DNA from: JACOTV01 sp964579395
GTDB taxonomy: Bacteria > Patescibacteriota > Microgenomatia > UBA1406 > GWC2-37-13
Assembly (NCBI GenBank): GCA_964579395.1
Contig: CAZOFT010000009.1
Coordinates: 3,222 to 67,221 of the forward strand
Reading direction: 5' to 3'
Length of the DNA: 64,000 nucleotides
Both the position numbers and the translations under genes were made by a program. Below are positions 8,164 through 17,470 of this stretch, piece after piece. Within the stretch, counting starts at the first letter, position 1; every line of letters begins with the position of its first letter. Under the pieces are notes generated by a model. That model ran no database searches and had not been told where the DNA came from. It saw nothing but the letters and a program-made list of their open reading frames with translations.

Positions 8164-9711
8164 TCAGCGGATTTTGCGATACAGCGTAAAGCGACCCTCT
8201 TGATCAATTGCCATACACTGCGACCTGATCGTCGGATCTTCCAAGGGTGCCGCTGCAAAAATATACTGCGCTTGAGGTGTGTAAAGCTGCATATTGCCGA
8301 TACGCGAATAAAAGAGTGCCGCTTCATACGGATAGCTCACCGGTGTCAACTCAAGAAGATCAGGGTGCCGTAGGATAAGCGTGCGAAGGTCACGGTTTTC
8401 ATCGGTCTGATGAAGACGACCGCTGACTGACGTGATGGTCGCAAGAACAAGTATGAGCGTACAGATAAGTACAAATAATTCGCGCACTTGGTGTTTTTGT
8501 TTCATTCGCCACAGCCACAAAGATACTCCACTTCCCAATACTGCGAATGCGGCAAACGACTTCAGCGGAATGTGTTGTGGGCTTAATTGCCAGTATGAAT
8601 GGAGAGAAAATAATGCGACTGCCACGCCTGCTCCCATTACATATGCGCGACCAGACCGGTATGCCCGCTCTAAAAATACCGCCAACAATAGCGTGAAAGG
8701 AATCCATACCGGAAACATATACCAATATACTTTTGACTTGGCGATACTTAGAGGAACGAGAATAATCAGACTCCACAGCATCAGCATCCACGTGCTTTTT
8801 TCTTTGTTTCGAAGCGATGCCGAGACTCCTCCCGCGATTGCGGGAATAACAAAAATGTAGGGTTTCCACTGATCGAGCATGTAGATAAAATACCACTGAG
8901 GAGGGGCAATATTGCCGGTTGCTCCGCTGGTTCGGCCAGCACTGTTGGTAAGCAGGTAATGCTCAATAAACGATTGGCCAAACTGCACATACATCAGCAG
9001 ATGCCAAGGTACAATCATCACCACTGCCGCGACTCCAAACCAAATAAGCCGCATCGCCCATTCTTTTACCTGTCTTGAATCAAGAAGAAACAATGCCACG
9101 ACAGGCGGCACCCAAAACGTAATAAACGACTTGGTTAGAAATGCCAAACCAAATGTTACGCCCGCCATGACTGCACCGCTTCGTGTTTTGTATGTTGCAA
9201 AATACAAGGCGGCAAGTGAAAAACACAACAGCTGCATCTCTGCAAGCCCTTGCCCCAATAAAATTGCGAAGTCCACACCACTTATGAAAAACAGAACTGT
9301 CAAAATGGGCGCCCAAGATGTGTCAGGATAGAGCTTGCGAACAAGCAGGTATGCCAGCCAACAAGCTCCCAGAGCAAAGAGCACCGTGGGGAGCCTGACC
9401 GCCAGCTCGTTGACTCCAATGACATGCATGAACGCCGCAATAATCTGCGGATGCAGTGGTGGCTTCCAAAAATACGGATAGAGATCTTGACCATTCGGGA
9501 GCGTAGTGTAGATAATATCACGTGGCTCATCCGGACCGCCTGCCATGGGGATCAGCCAATTTCCGGTGCGGACGATATTTTGGGCTACTTCTGCGTAGCG
9601 TGCTTCGTCAAAGTCACGTAGCGACCGCGTATGAATCTGCTCCACTGCAAACGCTTTGACCACAATGATCACAGTGCAAAGAAGCATCCATATTGCTGTT
9701 TTCCGTTTCAT
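8164..9711 (-). CDS. ArnT/PMT-like GT-C membrane glycosyltransferase
   Basis: A 515-residue polytopic membrane protein with about 11-12 hydrophobic segments. Near residue 27 it has R-D-F-D-E-A-R-Y-A-E-V-A, the first-loop acidic motif of the ArnT/YkcB branch of GT-C transferases, which use polyprenyl-phosphate sugars as donors outside the membrane. A second typical segment, K-P-P-L-H-P near residue 83, matches the family loop following the acidic site. The ATG at 9711 (M-K-R-K-T) is chosen over an upstream in-frame ATG at 9744, which would overlap the preceding gene. It probably glycosylates a surface lipid or protein; sugar and acceptor are unknown. The C-terminal region after the last helix is a short soluble domain. 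Confidence 0.85.
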   Translation of the reverse strand: MKRKTAIWMLLCTVIIVVKAFAVEQIHTRSLRDFDEARYAEVAQNIVRTGNWLIPMAGGPDEPRDIIYTTLPNGQDLYPYFWKPPLHPQIIAAFMHVIGVNELAVRLPTVLFALGACWLAYLLVRKLYPDTSWAPILTVLFFISGVDFAILLGQGLAEMQLLCFSLAALYFATYKTRSGAVMAGVTFGLAFLTKSFITFWVPPVVALFLLDSRQVKEWAMRLIWFGVAAVVMIVPWHLLMYVQFGQSFIEHYLLTNSAGRTSGATGNIAPPQWYFIYMLDQWKPYIFVIPAIAGGVSASLRNKEKSTWMLMLWSLIILVPLSIAKSKVYWYMFPVWIPFTLLLAVFLERAYRSGRAYVMGAGVAVALFSLHSYWQLSPQHIPLKSFAAFAVLGSGVSLWLWRMKQKHQVRELFVLICTLILVLATITSVSGRLHQTDENRDLRTLILRHPDLLELTPVSYPYEAALFYSRIGNMQLYTPQAQYIFAAAPLEDPTIRSQCMAIDQEGRFTLYRKIR

Positions 9712-9731
9712 GTCTTTGGTAGTATACGCGC

Positions 9732-12332
9732 TTACGGCGCACAATGAAGGCGAAGCGTCTTTCCTGTTCGTATGACGGTTGACGTGAGTTTATTTTCTTT
9801 CATTACATTTTTATATTCATATCCCGAACCTAATTCGCGCTTTGCGATAGCCCAGAGACTATCTCCTGCTTTTACGCGATACGCTTCACAACTATCTGCA
9901 CTTCCTGCTGTTCTTTTTTCTTTTGTCTCAACTGGGGCTGTCGGCGTGGAATAGGCGCCGAGTACATCGGTGGTGTGAGGAATCCATGAACCGACTCGTG
10001 CCAACACATCTTTGTAATACGTAGTTTTCACTCCCCCTGTTGGACTGGTCACGATCTGCATCTCATTTCCCCACTTCCCCTCACTACAGCCGTTTCGCGC
10101 TTTGATTTTAAAATAATAGGTCACACCCGGCGACAGATGCTGAATGCTGTATGATAAAACACCGGTTGATGCACCTTGTCCCGTCCACACCCCAAACCGT
10201 TCCTCACCCGTAGCATATCCATAGGAAATAAAGTAGTCGGTTACTCCTGCTTGAAGCGGAGCGAAGTGCAACCGTGCAGTTGTGGCGGTGGTGTCAATTT
10301 GAAACAAGTTCGGACGAACAGTTGGCCCGATGGCGCTGCAAGTGATTGGACCTGCTGATCCCGTGGCACCTCCACTTGTTTGCGCCTTTCCAAAGAGTCC
10401 AAATACCGAAAAGCTTGTCGTTGTACAACTGATGGTGTTCGTTGACTGATTAATGGTGCATGAGCTTAGCGGCTGCCAGGACCCCCCGTGATAATGGTAG
10501 AGCCAGATCGATGATTCCTGCAATCCGGCAATATCCGCATCGGTATATCGATAGGTTATGGTGATTGGCGCATCAAATGAGTCGGCCACTGTCGTATCAT
10601 TGATGATTGCCTTTACATCAAACATCGTATTTCCTGCAGGCCTCGGCACTGAGCTGGGGACCCCAAACGACTGAGTGACTGGTGATGCTTCAATTGATTT
10701 GATTTGAATAACCACGCTTGATGAACCGCTTTTGAAATTGCTTGGTGCCTGCACATCCATCTGGCGATTGCTTTGACTGAATGTTGAGGTTCCACCGGTA
10801 CTTACCGTCACCGCTTCAGATGTGGCTTTTGAAGGCGTTGTTGATGCGGGACATCCTGTTGTGATGAAAGTATTATCTGATGATGTGGAGTCATTCGATG
10901 ACCCATCCACCGACACTACTGCATAATGATAGAGTGTGCAAGCAGGCAATCCTGTCAGTGATACCGTGTGCGAAGTAACTCTCGGTGACGTGTCGCTTTC
11001 GCTCGTAGTAAGTCCGTATGAACTCGTTGCTCCATAAATAACTTTTGAGGATGATGCCTCATTGGTGGTCCAAGTAATATCTGCACCGGTAGACGTAACC
11101 GAAGACGATGCTACGCTGCTGATGGTAGGATCAGTAAAATCTCCCGTTGTAAAATTCCACACCGTGTTTGAAGAGATACCTGCATATGCTACACTACTTG
11201 CATTAGTCAGCGCCGTATTTGCAATCGTTACATAATATCCTGTACTTTCATCTAAGGTGATACTTGGATTGATAGTGATCGTACTGCTACTTGCACCGGT
11301 CACCTGTCCGCTGGTAACATCGATCGTTTCTACCGTCGAATCATCTGCTGTTTTTTTAATGATGATAGACCCTGAACCCTTTATCATCGTTGCACTGAAT
11401 GTCACGACTAAATTAGTGTCCACCGCCACGCCGGTCGCATTGTCAGCGGGGGTGAAGCCCGTCGCAGTCGGCGCTGATACGGTGGTGATTGAAAAATTCT
11501 GTGCAACCACAGTCGGCAGATCGCCTGGTGCGCCAAACTCCACCACATACCCAGACAACGTGCTGCCCGTACAAGGAAGGTCATTCCATTTGCTGCTGGC
11601 AATATAAAACTCAGCACAGTCTTCGCCGGTTGAGTAATCATTTGGTTCACCACTACTCCAGTTTGCATAGAGGCTGTTTTGTACTGAACCACCAGATTGC
11701 CCCGACCAAAATGATGTGCCACCTTCAGGACCATCAAGCCACTTCCAATCTCCTTCTGAGGCCGCATCCGATGCACCCATCCAACCGTCACCTTGCAAAC
11801 GTGCTGCAACAAACGCATTCTCTTCAGCAGACGTAATAGTGACCAGATATCCTGTTGACCCGTAGGCCGTTTGATTCAATGCCGCAGTGCGTGCTGCATT
11901 TGCAGTGATGCTCCCCGTTATGAATTTATACAAATGATTGTTTCCGGTGAAAAATACTTCACCACGAGGCACCAAAGACATTTCAAGAGTATCCGAGCCG
12001 GTTGATGTGCGAGTATAGGTAAGCGTCGCCAATGCTGCATTAATATTTGCCTTTGTGCCGGAAAAATAAATGGATGAACCGGATGTTGCTCCATCGAAGG
12101 TGAGACCTGTTGTTGTTGACATGGCTAGTGTTCCGTTTGTCACCAAAAGCTTCACCGGGATAGGCTCAGTGCCAGTACCAGCGATCTGCACATCAGTAAT
12201 AGGCATTGCTACATTGATAGTCCCGGTCAGCGTGGTCGTGCCGGTAATGCTAAAGTCAGCAGATACCGGAGCCACAACTCCCAGCAAAAGAAGAAAAACG
12301 AAAAGACACGAAAAGACCCAATGTTTTACCAT
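9732..12332 (-). CDS. Secreted multidomain protein: C-type lectin, Ig-like and FnIII modules, C-terminal LysM
   Basis: An 866-residue exported protein. A signal peptide ends near residue 25 (P-V-S-A-D). A C-type-lectin-like module (about 125-275) shows the W-M-G-A-S-D strand, W-K-W-L-D-G-P and N-W-S-S-G-E-P-N-D with a late Cys pair. A Big_5/SbsA-like Ig module follows (about 285-395), then an FnIII-like module with the T-N-E-A-S-S-S-K-V core (about 395-495), a beta-rich stretch, a second FnIII module (about 680-780), and a C-terminal LysM starting Y-R-V-K-A-G-D-S-L-W-A-I-A. LysM normally binds peptidoglycan or chitin, so this is plausibly a wall-bound adhesin. A TATTAT hexamer ends 8 nt before the start codon, suggesting a leaderless message. 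Ligand unknown. Confidence 0.85.
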   Translation of the reverse strand: MVKHWVFSCLFVFLLLLGVVAPVSADFSITGTTTLTGTINVAMPITDVQIAGTGTEPIPVKLLVTNGTLAMSTTTGLTFDGATSGSSIYFSGTKANINAALATLTYTRTSTGSDTLEMSLVPRGEVFFTGNNHLYKFITGSITANAARTAALNQTAYGSTGYLVTITSAEENAFVAARLQGDGWMGASDAASEGDWKWLDGPEGGTSFWSGQSGGSVQNSLYANWSSGEPNDYSTGEDCAEFYIASSKWNDLPCTGSTLSGYVVEFGAPGDLPTVVAQNFSITTVSAPTATGFTPADNATGVAVDTNLVVTFSATMIKGSGSIIIKKTADDSTVETIDVTSGQVTGASSSTITINPSITLDESTGYYVTIANTALTNASSVAYAGISSNTVWNFTTGDFTDPTISSVASSSVTSTGADITWTTNEASSSKVIYGATSSYGLTTSESDTSPRVTSHTVSLTGLPACTLYHYAVVSVDGSSNDSTSSDNTFITTGCPASTTPSKATSEAVTVSTGGTSTFSQSNRQMDVQAPSNFKSGSSSVVIQIKSIEASPVTQSFGVPSSVPRPAGNTMFDVKAIINDTTVADSFDAPITITYRYTDADIAGLQESSIWLYHYHGGSWQPLSSCTINQSTNTISCTTTSFSVFGLFGKAQTSGGATGSAGPITCSAIGPTVRPNLFQIDTTATTARLHFAPLQAGVTDYFISYGYATGEERFGVWTGQGASTGVLSYSIQHLSPGVTYYFKIKARNGCSEGKWGNEMQIVTSPTGGVKTTYYKDVLARVGSWIPHTTDVLGAYSTPTAPVETKEKRTAGSADSCEAYRVKAGDSLWAIAKRELGSGYEYKNVMKENKLTSTVIRTGKTLRLHCAP

Positions 12333-12372
12333 CTATATTCATAATAGCAGATAGTAATGGGACAAAGAAAAC

Positions 12373-13464
12373 CTATTGAACACGCTCCATCATATAAGTA
12401 GCCAGAGATTTCAACAGTGTTGTTTGCGTAGGTGTTGCCTGAAGTGAGTCTGCCCAATGATGTGCGTCAGAAACATATTGATTCCCCAATTCAAGCACCG
12501 CATCATATGCTCCACTATCACGCAGCAGACCTCTCATCTCCTCCACTTCTATTACTCCTACATTCTGGCTTCCAAGAAGCTCTTGCTGTTTCTTTTTTTG
12601 CGCCGCTGTCCCCATCTCATGCAACTTCAACATGAGTAAGGTATTTTTTCCCTCACGAATATCTGAGCCGATCGGCTTTCCCAGTGATTCTTCTTCCCCG
12701 AATAACCCCAACACATCGTCCTGCACCTGAAATGCCCACCCGAGTGCAAGTCCGTACTTGCGCAACTTTTCACGTCGCAAATCATCCATACCACCCATCA
12801 CCGCACCGATCTCCAGCGGCAACACACCGGTGTATTCCGCAGTCTTGTAACGCATGGTTCGCAGGATTCGTTCACTATTGGTTTTCGTCAACGGCAACTG
12901 ACTCAGATCCATTGCTTGCCCATACACCAAACGCATCGCATACCGGCTATAGACCTTTGAGACTTCGCGGATGTGTGTCTCGGGAAAATCTGACTCCAGA
13001 AGAATGCGCCATGACAAATAAAACGCCAGGTCCCCTGCAGCAATCGCCATCGCAATGCCGTAATTATCAGAGTCCGCTATCTCAAGCTCCCGCCCGATTG
13101 TCGCAAATTGCACATGCAGACTGTCTTCACCTCGACGTGTATCATCCCGGTCCATGATATCATCATGGATCAAAAGCCCGGTATGAAAGAGCTCCATAAA
13201 CACACTCAGCTGTGCGACATCCAGATCCGACGTACTTCCGGATAGTTCATGCCCCAAGACCATGAGCGCCCCGCGCAGTTTTTTTCCGCCATCAGACATA
13301 TGCGCCAGGCGAGAAAACAACAAATCGGCTGACTCACTGATTTGCAGAGCCTCTTCTTTGTACTTCTCCAGACCGCGCTGCAAAAGCGCATCAAATTGAT
13401 TTGCATGACGCAGCAAGTACTGTTTACCTGCCGCCCCGGTTACCGGATGATTCATAGCGTTCAT
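12373..13464 (-). CDS. Polyprenyl diphosphate synthase (GGPP-synthase type), carotenoid operon
   Basis: A 363-residue trans-prenyltransferase. The first Asp-rich motif is H-D-D-I-M-D-R-D-D-T-R-R-G and the second is Q-V-Q-D-D-V-L-G-L-F-G, both needed to hold diphosphates through magnesium; the second is a D-D-x-x-G variant. The G-G-K-K-L-R-G-A segment near the N-terminus is also typical. It would build geranylgeranyl diphosphate or a similar chain from IPP and an allylic primer. It is the last gene of a leftward carotenoid operon, and its start overlaps the lycopene cyclase stop by about 41 nt, so translational coupling is likely. No IPP-forming pathway lies in the window. An in-frame ATG at 13455 is an alternative start. 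Confidence 0.9.
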   Translation of the reverse strand: MNAMNHPVTGAAGKQYLLRHANQFDALLQRGLEKYKEEALQISESADLLFSRLAHMSDGGKKLRGALMVLGHELSGSTSDLDVAQLSVFMELFHTGLLIHDDIMDRDDTRRGEDSLHVQFATIGRELEIADSDNYGIAMAIAAGDLAFYLSWRILLESDFPETHIREVSKVYSRYAMRLVYGQAMDLSQLPLTKTNSERILRTMRYKTAEYTGVLPLEIGAVMGGMDDLRREKLRKYGLALGWAFQVQDDVLGLFGEEESLGKPIGSDIREGKNTLLMLKLHEMGTAAQKKKQQELLGSQNVGVIEVEEMRGLLRDSGAYDAVLELGNQYVSDAHHWADSLQATPTQTTLLKSLATYMMERVQ

Positions 13465-14101
13465 ATATCATACCAACTGCCGCAACGAGAATGAGCCCAT
13501 AGAGCACATCCTCAACCGGAATTGTTCCGATCATGACGCCGCTTTTGACCGATGCCTCATACAACACAACCGGCCGCCAAGTCAGATAGCCATTGAAAAT
13601 AAGTGTTAGTACAACCACGAGCATCAACCAAACAGATACTGATCGCTTGTGAAGAAACTGATTTGTCCGCACACTCCACACACACAAACCTGCTCCCAAG
13701 CTACAGACACTCATTGTGTACCACCACTCCTGCGTGATTGAAACAATCGTCAGAAGCAGTAATCCGATACCAACCCATTTTTCAACAGGCAGCTTCCAAG
13801 CGCCTTCTATATGAGTGCGAAGATTCACCCATATCAACAAACAACTCGAAGGAATGATCAAGAAAAAAAGCACTTCTTCAAGCGGCAGATTTCCGATAAA
13901 AATACCCAGCGTATATGCAGGATTAAATCGCCACCACCAGCCCGTCACCACCCAATCCCAGATGATAAAAAAGAGCGCCACCAGCGCCGTGGCCACGACC
14001 ATCGGGCGCACCCGCGGCAGTCTTTTTTTGGGATACGATAATGCCCCGATCCATGAAAATACGAGGATAAACAAATCAAACAGCAGATATTCTATCTTCA
14101 T
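13424..14101 (-). CDS. Lycopene cyclase, fused CrtYc/CrtYd-type domains
   Basis: A 225-residue integral membrane protein with about seven helices. It contains two copies of the carotenoid-cyclase domain. The first has N-L-P-L-E-E-V-L-F-F near residue 75 and the second T-I-P-V-E-D-V-L-Y-G near residue 195; these P-x-E-(E/D) motifs mark the heterodimeric CrtYc/CrtYd proteins and the cyclase half of fungal CrtYB. A single-chain version like this would cyclise lycopene to beta-carotene, though related proteins cyclise C50 carotenoids. The start at 14101 lies 2 nt after the CrtI-CrtB stop. An upstream in-frame ATG at 14215 is rejected because it lies inside the preceding gene and homology begins at M-K-I-E-Y. 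Confidence 0.9.
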   Translation of the reverse strand: MKIEYLLFDLFILVFSWIGALSYPKKRLPRVRPMVVATALVALFFIIWDWVVTGWWWRFNPAYTLGIFIGNLPLEEVLFFLIIPSSCLLIWVNLRTHIEGAWKLPVEKWVGIGLLLLTIVSITQEWWYTMSVCSLGAGLCVWSVRTNQFLHKRSVSVWLMLVVVLTLIFNGYLTWRPVVLYEASVKSGVMIGTIPVEDVLYGLILVAAVGMIYERYESSGNRGGR

Positions 14102-14103
14102 AG

Positions 14104-16374
14104 TCAGAGAGTGAGCGCATTGCTGATAATAGTCCAGATAACACGCAGCTTGTTTGGCTTTATCTTTTTCTCCCACACACGCTGCGGGTGGTTTTCTATC
14201 TCGCGTGCCGTCCACCCGTACATGTCTGAAGCGGTTTTAATCGGAATCAGGTGACGCTTCGGAATATATTTGTACCCGCGTTCTGCCTGCTTTTGAAGCG
14301 AGTTGTATCGCTTGATACATGAGCGCACAAATGCCGCCCACTGAGCCGGATCATTTTTTTGTTCATTGGTATACCCCAGATAATTGCGCCCCAACTCCTC
14401 ATCCTCCAAGACATCCCGGATGAAGTTGATGTATTGCATCGCCCGCCCCTGTAGTCCGGCAGCTCGCATTGCCTGGTCTGATAATCCCAAAATACGCGCC
14501 ATCATAAACCCTATTACCTCAGCGGATCCATACATATATTCTTCCAGTTCGCGGTAGCTGCGATATTCCTTTTTGGTCAAATCAGCGCGCATCGCTCGCC
14601 AAAACCCCTCGACCCATTCCCACTCAAAGTGTCTGCGTCGACAGAGTGCCACAAATGACCGAACCACTCGATTCTCACACTGCTTGCCTGCCCATTGCAA
14701 TTTTGTATCCCTCCACATTTGCTCAAATGCACCCACATCAGGAGTTGTGCTGTCGACATAATCATCAACGATGCGCACATAGGCGTAGAGTGCAAATACA
14801 TCCCGCTTTACCTGCTCATCAAAAAAAATACTGGAGTAATAATACGTCGTACTCCCTTTTTTAAAAACCTGTTTCGGCAAATCATCATCTTGCGCAATCA
14901 TACCCGCAACCAACTCTGCAGACACAAGAGCCATCGGCACCCCCACTCCGGGATTCGTATATTGGCCGGTATAGTAGAGACCTCGCACCTTGCTTTTATT
15001 ATTCGGTCGCCCCCACAGCGATTGGGAAGCAGTGTGCGCCAAGCCAAGCGCCGTCCCGGAAAAGGCATCATAGTACGCAGCAAAATCCTTGGGAGTAAAC
15101 ACTTCATCAACCACCAAATGGTCAGCGATAGATGTATGAAACAGGTATTCTACTTTTGCAATGACCGCCCGGCGCAATCGCTTCAAATCAGCGTCACGAT
15201 ACGTCGCTGCCCCCAAGGGAACCAGTACAAACAGCTCTTCTGTATTGTTCGGTGCAATTGCCGGATCGGTAACCGTACGTGCAGATATGTAAAACGAGGG
15301 ATCATCAGGAATTATTCCCTGCTCAATCTGGCGAAAATTCTTCTCCCAGTTTTCAGAAAAGTACACCGAGTGATGAGTAATGTCTTTGAGTTTTTTGTCT
15401 ATTCCCAAGTATAAAAGCAGTGCCGAAATACCCAGTGTTTTTTCTTGCCATTCTTTTTTTGACACGCGATATGCAGGTGGCAGTAGTTTTGTCTCAAGGG
15501 CAGGCACGTCTCCGGCACCTATCACTACCTCTGCCTCATACCGCTTTGATCCAACGCGCACGCCACTGACCCGGCCGTTTGTCATGTCAATCGCACTCAC
15601 CGACATTCCTGTTGCTATTTGCACACCCATATCGCGACACAAAGACACTAATGCGCCGACCACCTTCCCCATCCCACCGCGCGGATACCAGACACCACCT
15701 ACATAATCCGCATAGCACATGATGCTATACAAAGACGGCGTAGTAAACGGTGAACCACCCAGAAACACAGCTGAAAATCCCAGAGTTTTTTGCAATGTGT
15801 CATGACGAACGACGCGCGCCACACCGGCATGCCAACTTTCCCATACGCGAAACGACAACACATGCCTGATGGCTCTGAGCGTGTTGATATTTGTCCATGA
15901 GCGCCAATTCCAAATATCCGTGTAAATAAGTGTTTGAGCAGCAGCTTTATATGCCTGTTCCCGGGAAGATAAGTACTTCTTCAGAGCCTGCCCGGCACCT
16001 GCTTCAACTGATTCAAACCACAGCGCATTCTTTTGTACCGAATCACTCAGGGTCACGCCAGCGTCATTCCCAAAGTACAGCCGATACCGCGGATCCAGGC
16101 GCACCAGCTTATAATAGTCTTCGGGGCGCTTGCCAAACTGTGAAAAGTAGCGCTCAAACACCTCAGGCATCAGATACCACGATGGCCCCATATCAAAACG
16201 AAATCCCTTCTTCTCAAATACCCGAGCGCGCCCGCCCAGTTCACGCTGTTTTTCAAAGAGAATCACGTCCCACCCTTGCTGACCAAGAAGCGCCGCTGTG
16301 GCAAGGCCGGAAAATCCGCCGCCGATCACTATCGCCCGGCGCGCAGAGTACCTGTGTAATGTGCTTTGACGCAT
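14104..16374 (-). CDS. crtI-crtB: Phytoene desaturase-phytoene synthase fusion (CrtI-CrtB)
   Basis: A 756-residue fusion of two consecutive carotenoid enzymes. Residues 1 to about 495 are a CrtI-type FAD desaturase: the dinucleotide motif V-I-G-G-G-F-S-G-L-A-T-A, then E-K-Q-R-E-L-G-G-R-A and D-M-G-P-S-W-Y, and near the end Y-Y-T-G-Q-Y-T-N-P-G-V-G-V-P-M. Residues about 505-756 are a squalene/phytoene synthase: Y-Y-Y-S-S-I-F-F, the first Asp motif Y-V-R-I-V-D-D-Y-V-D, and the second I-N-F-I-R-D-V-L-E-D. Together they would turn GGPP into phytoene and then lycopene. No frameshift separates the halves. It leads the operon with the cyclase and prenyl synthase. An upstream TATGAT hexamer ends 15 nt before the ATG. 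Confidence 0.93.
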   Translation of the reverse strand: MRQSTLHRYSARRAIVIGGGFSGLATAALLGQQGWDVILFEKQRELGGRARVFEKKGFRFDMGPSWYLMPEVFERYFSQFGKRPEDYYKLVRLDPRYRLYFGNDAGVTLSDSVQKNALWFESVEAGAGQALKKYLSSREQAYKAAAQTLIYTDIWNWRSWTNINTLRAIRHVLSFRVWESWHAGVARVVRHDTLQKTLGFSAVFLGGSPFTTPSLYSIMCYADYVGGVWYPRGGMGKVVGALVSLCRDMGVQIATGMSVSAIDMTNGRVSGVRVGSKRYEAEVVIGAGDVPALETKLLPPAYRVSKKEWQEKTLGISALLLYLGIDKKLKDITHHSVYFSENWEKNFRQIEQGIIPDDPSFYISARTVTDPAIAPNNTEELFVLVPLGAATYRDADLKRLRRAVIAKVEYLFHTSIADHLVVDEVFTPKDFAAYYDAFSGTALGLAHTASQSLWGRPNNKSKVRGLYYTGQYTNPGVGVPMALVSAELVAGMIAQDDDLPKQVFKKGSTTYYYSSIFFDEQVKRDVFALYAYVRIVDDYVDSTTPDVGAFEQMWRDTKLQWAGKQCENRVVRSFVALCRRRHFEWEWVEGFWRAMRADLTKKEYRSYRELEEYMYGSAEVIGFMMARILGLSDQAMRAAGLQGRAMQYINFIRDVLEDEELGRNYLGYTNEQKNDPAQWAAFVRSCIKRYNSLQKQAERGYKYIPKRHLIPIKTASDMYGWTAREIENHPQRVWEKKIKPNKLRVIWTIISNALTL

Positions 16375-16453
16375 AAGAGAGTTTCGACCATCATATCATG
16401 ATTCTTGTTCTGATGGGACAAAACTTCACCCGCGACTGCTATACTGTCTTCAT

Positions 16454-16696
16454 ATGAAAACAATGACCTGCAACCAACTGGGAGGCGCATGCGACATGGC
16501 CTTTCACGCAAACACCTTTGAAGAACTCGCTCACCAAAGCCAGGTACATGGAAAGGAACTGTTTGAAAAACAAGACGTTCCCCACCTGGAAGCCATGCAG
16601 AAAATGGCCAAACTCATGCAAGACCCTACCGCCATGAAGATCTGGATGGATGAAAAAATGGCCGAGTTTCAAAACCTCCCTGAAGATTCACAATAA
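16454..16696 (+). CDS. DUF1059 small protein
   Basis: An 80-residue soluble protein of the DUF1059 family, with the diagnostic opening M-T-C-N-Q-L-G-G-A-C-D and the H-A-N-T-F-E-E-L-A segment. The two cysteines and two histidines suggest metal binding, but no activity is established that I know of. A TATACT hexamer (16440-16445) ends 8 nt before the ATG, so the message is probably leaderless. It is divergent from the carotenoid operon and shares its 79-bp promoter region, and it precedes the pseudouridine synthase by 9 nt. Confidence 0.82.
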   Translation: MKTMTCNQLGGACDMAFHANTFEELAHQSQVHGKELFEKQDVPHLEAMQKMAKLMQDPTAMKIWMDEKMAEFQNLPEDSQ

Positions 16697-16705
16697 TACT
16701 GTCTT

Positions 16706-17374
16706 ATGCGCATCAACAAATGGATTGCGGGGCAGACGGGATATGGCAGGCGGACGGTCGACCGATATATCGAAGAGGGCAAAATTACGGTAAATGGCGC
16801 TGTTGCCACCATGGGCCAGACTGTTGACGGAACTGAAATCATCACCCTCAACGGGCGCACCATCGATACCCGCCAAGCAGAATCGGTAACCATTCTTCTT
16901 CATAAACCACGCGGCTACGTGTGCAGTCGCGAGGGCCAAGGCAGCAAAACGGTATACGATCTGCTTCCTGAAAAATACCGGGACTTCAAGCTTGCCGGGC
17001 GCCTGGACCGCGACAGCAGCGGACTACTGATACTCAGCAACGATGGCGATGTGATTCAGCAACTCACCCACCCCACCCTTCACAAACAAAAAACATATAT
17101 CATCACGACCCGAAGACCGTTAAGCGAGTCGGATGTGAAGGCGATTCAAAAAGGTGTTGATATCGGTGATGAGCGCCCAAGCCAGTTTGAAATCACCCCT
17201 TACAACAATCAGGAGCGCATGTACAAAGCGGTACTTCTGGAGGGCAGGAACCGACAAATACGCCGCACCATGGAGGCTGTAGGTAACCAAGTGATCACTC
17301 TTCATCGCACTCAAATAGGTGATTATTCTATCGGCAATTTAAAACCGATAGAATATAAGCTCTCATCATCGTGA
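16706..17374 (+). CDS. RsuA/RluB/RluE-family pseudouridine synthase
   Basis: A 222-residue rRNA-modifying enzyme. The N-terminus is an S4 RNA-binding domain (about 1-60, with R-I-N-K-W-I-A and R-T-V-D-R-Y-I-E-E-G-K-I-T-V-N-G). The catalytic core carries G-R-L-D-R-D-S-S-G-L-L-I-L-S-N-D-G-D, whose first Asp is the nucleophile, then L-L-E-G-R-N-R-Q-I-R-R. It isomerises a uridine in small- or large-subunit rRNA; which site cannot be told. It probably shares a transcript with the DUF1059 gene upstream. Its 3' end contains a perfect 10-bp inverted repeat (17326-17355) listed separately. Confidence 0.92.
   Translation: MRINKWIAGQTGYGRRTVDRYIEEGKITVNGAVATMGQTVDGTEIITLNGRTIDTRQAESVTILLHKPRGYVCSREGQGSKTVYDLLPEKYRDFKLAGRLDRDSSGLLILSNDGDVIQQLTHPTLHKQKTYIITTRRPLSESDVKAIQKGVDIGDERPSQFEITPYNNQERMYKAVLLEGRNRQIRRTMEAVGNQVITLHRTQIGDYSIGNLKPIEYKLSSS
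17326..17355. repeat. Perfect 10-bp inverted repeat inside the pseudouridine-synthase 3' end
   Basis: ATTCTATCGG (17326-17335) is repeated in inverse as CCGATAGAAT (17346-17355) around a 10-base A/T-rich loop. It lies within codons close to the stop. There is no T-run after it, so it is not a standard terminator; it may act as an mRNA 3' stem. Confidence 0.5.
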
Positions 17375-17434
17375 TCAATCATAAAATAGCATAAAATCTG
17401 CTATATTTTTCTACTTTACGCTACGATGCAGGGA

Positions 17435-17463
17435 TTGACTTATATCCTATAGTATAGTACACT
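17435..17463 (+). promoter_or_regulatory. Promoter of the 17471 glycosyltransferase
   Basis: TTGACT (17435-17440), 17 bp, then TACACT (17458-17463), which ends 7 nt before the ATG. Transcription would begin at or next to the start codon. Confidence 0.6.
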
Positions 17464-17470
17464 TAGTATT

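Noticed and set aside
14101..14215. Longer lycopene cyclase starting at 14215
   Set aside because: The extra 38 residues lie inside the CrtB coding region and do not resemble the family; M-K-I-E-Y at 14101 fits homology and spacing.
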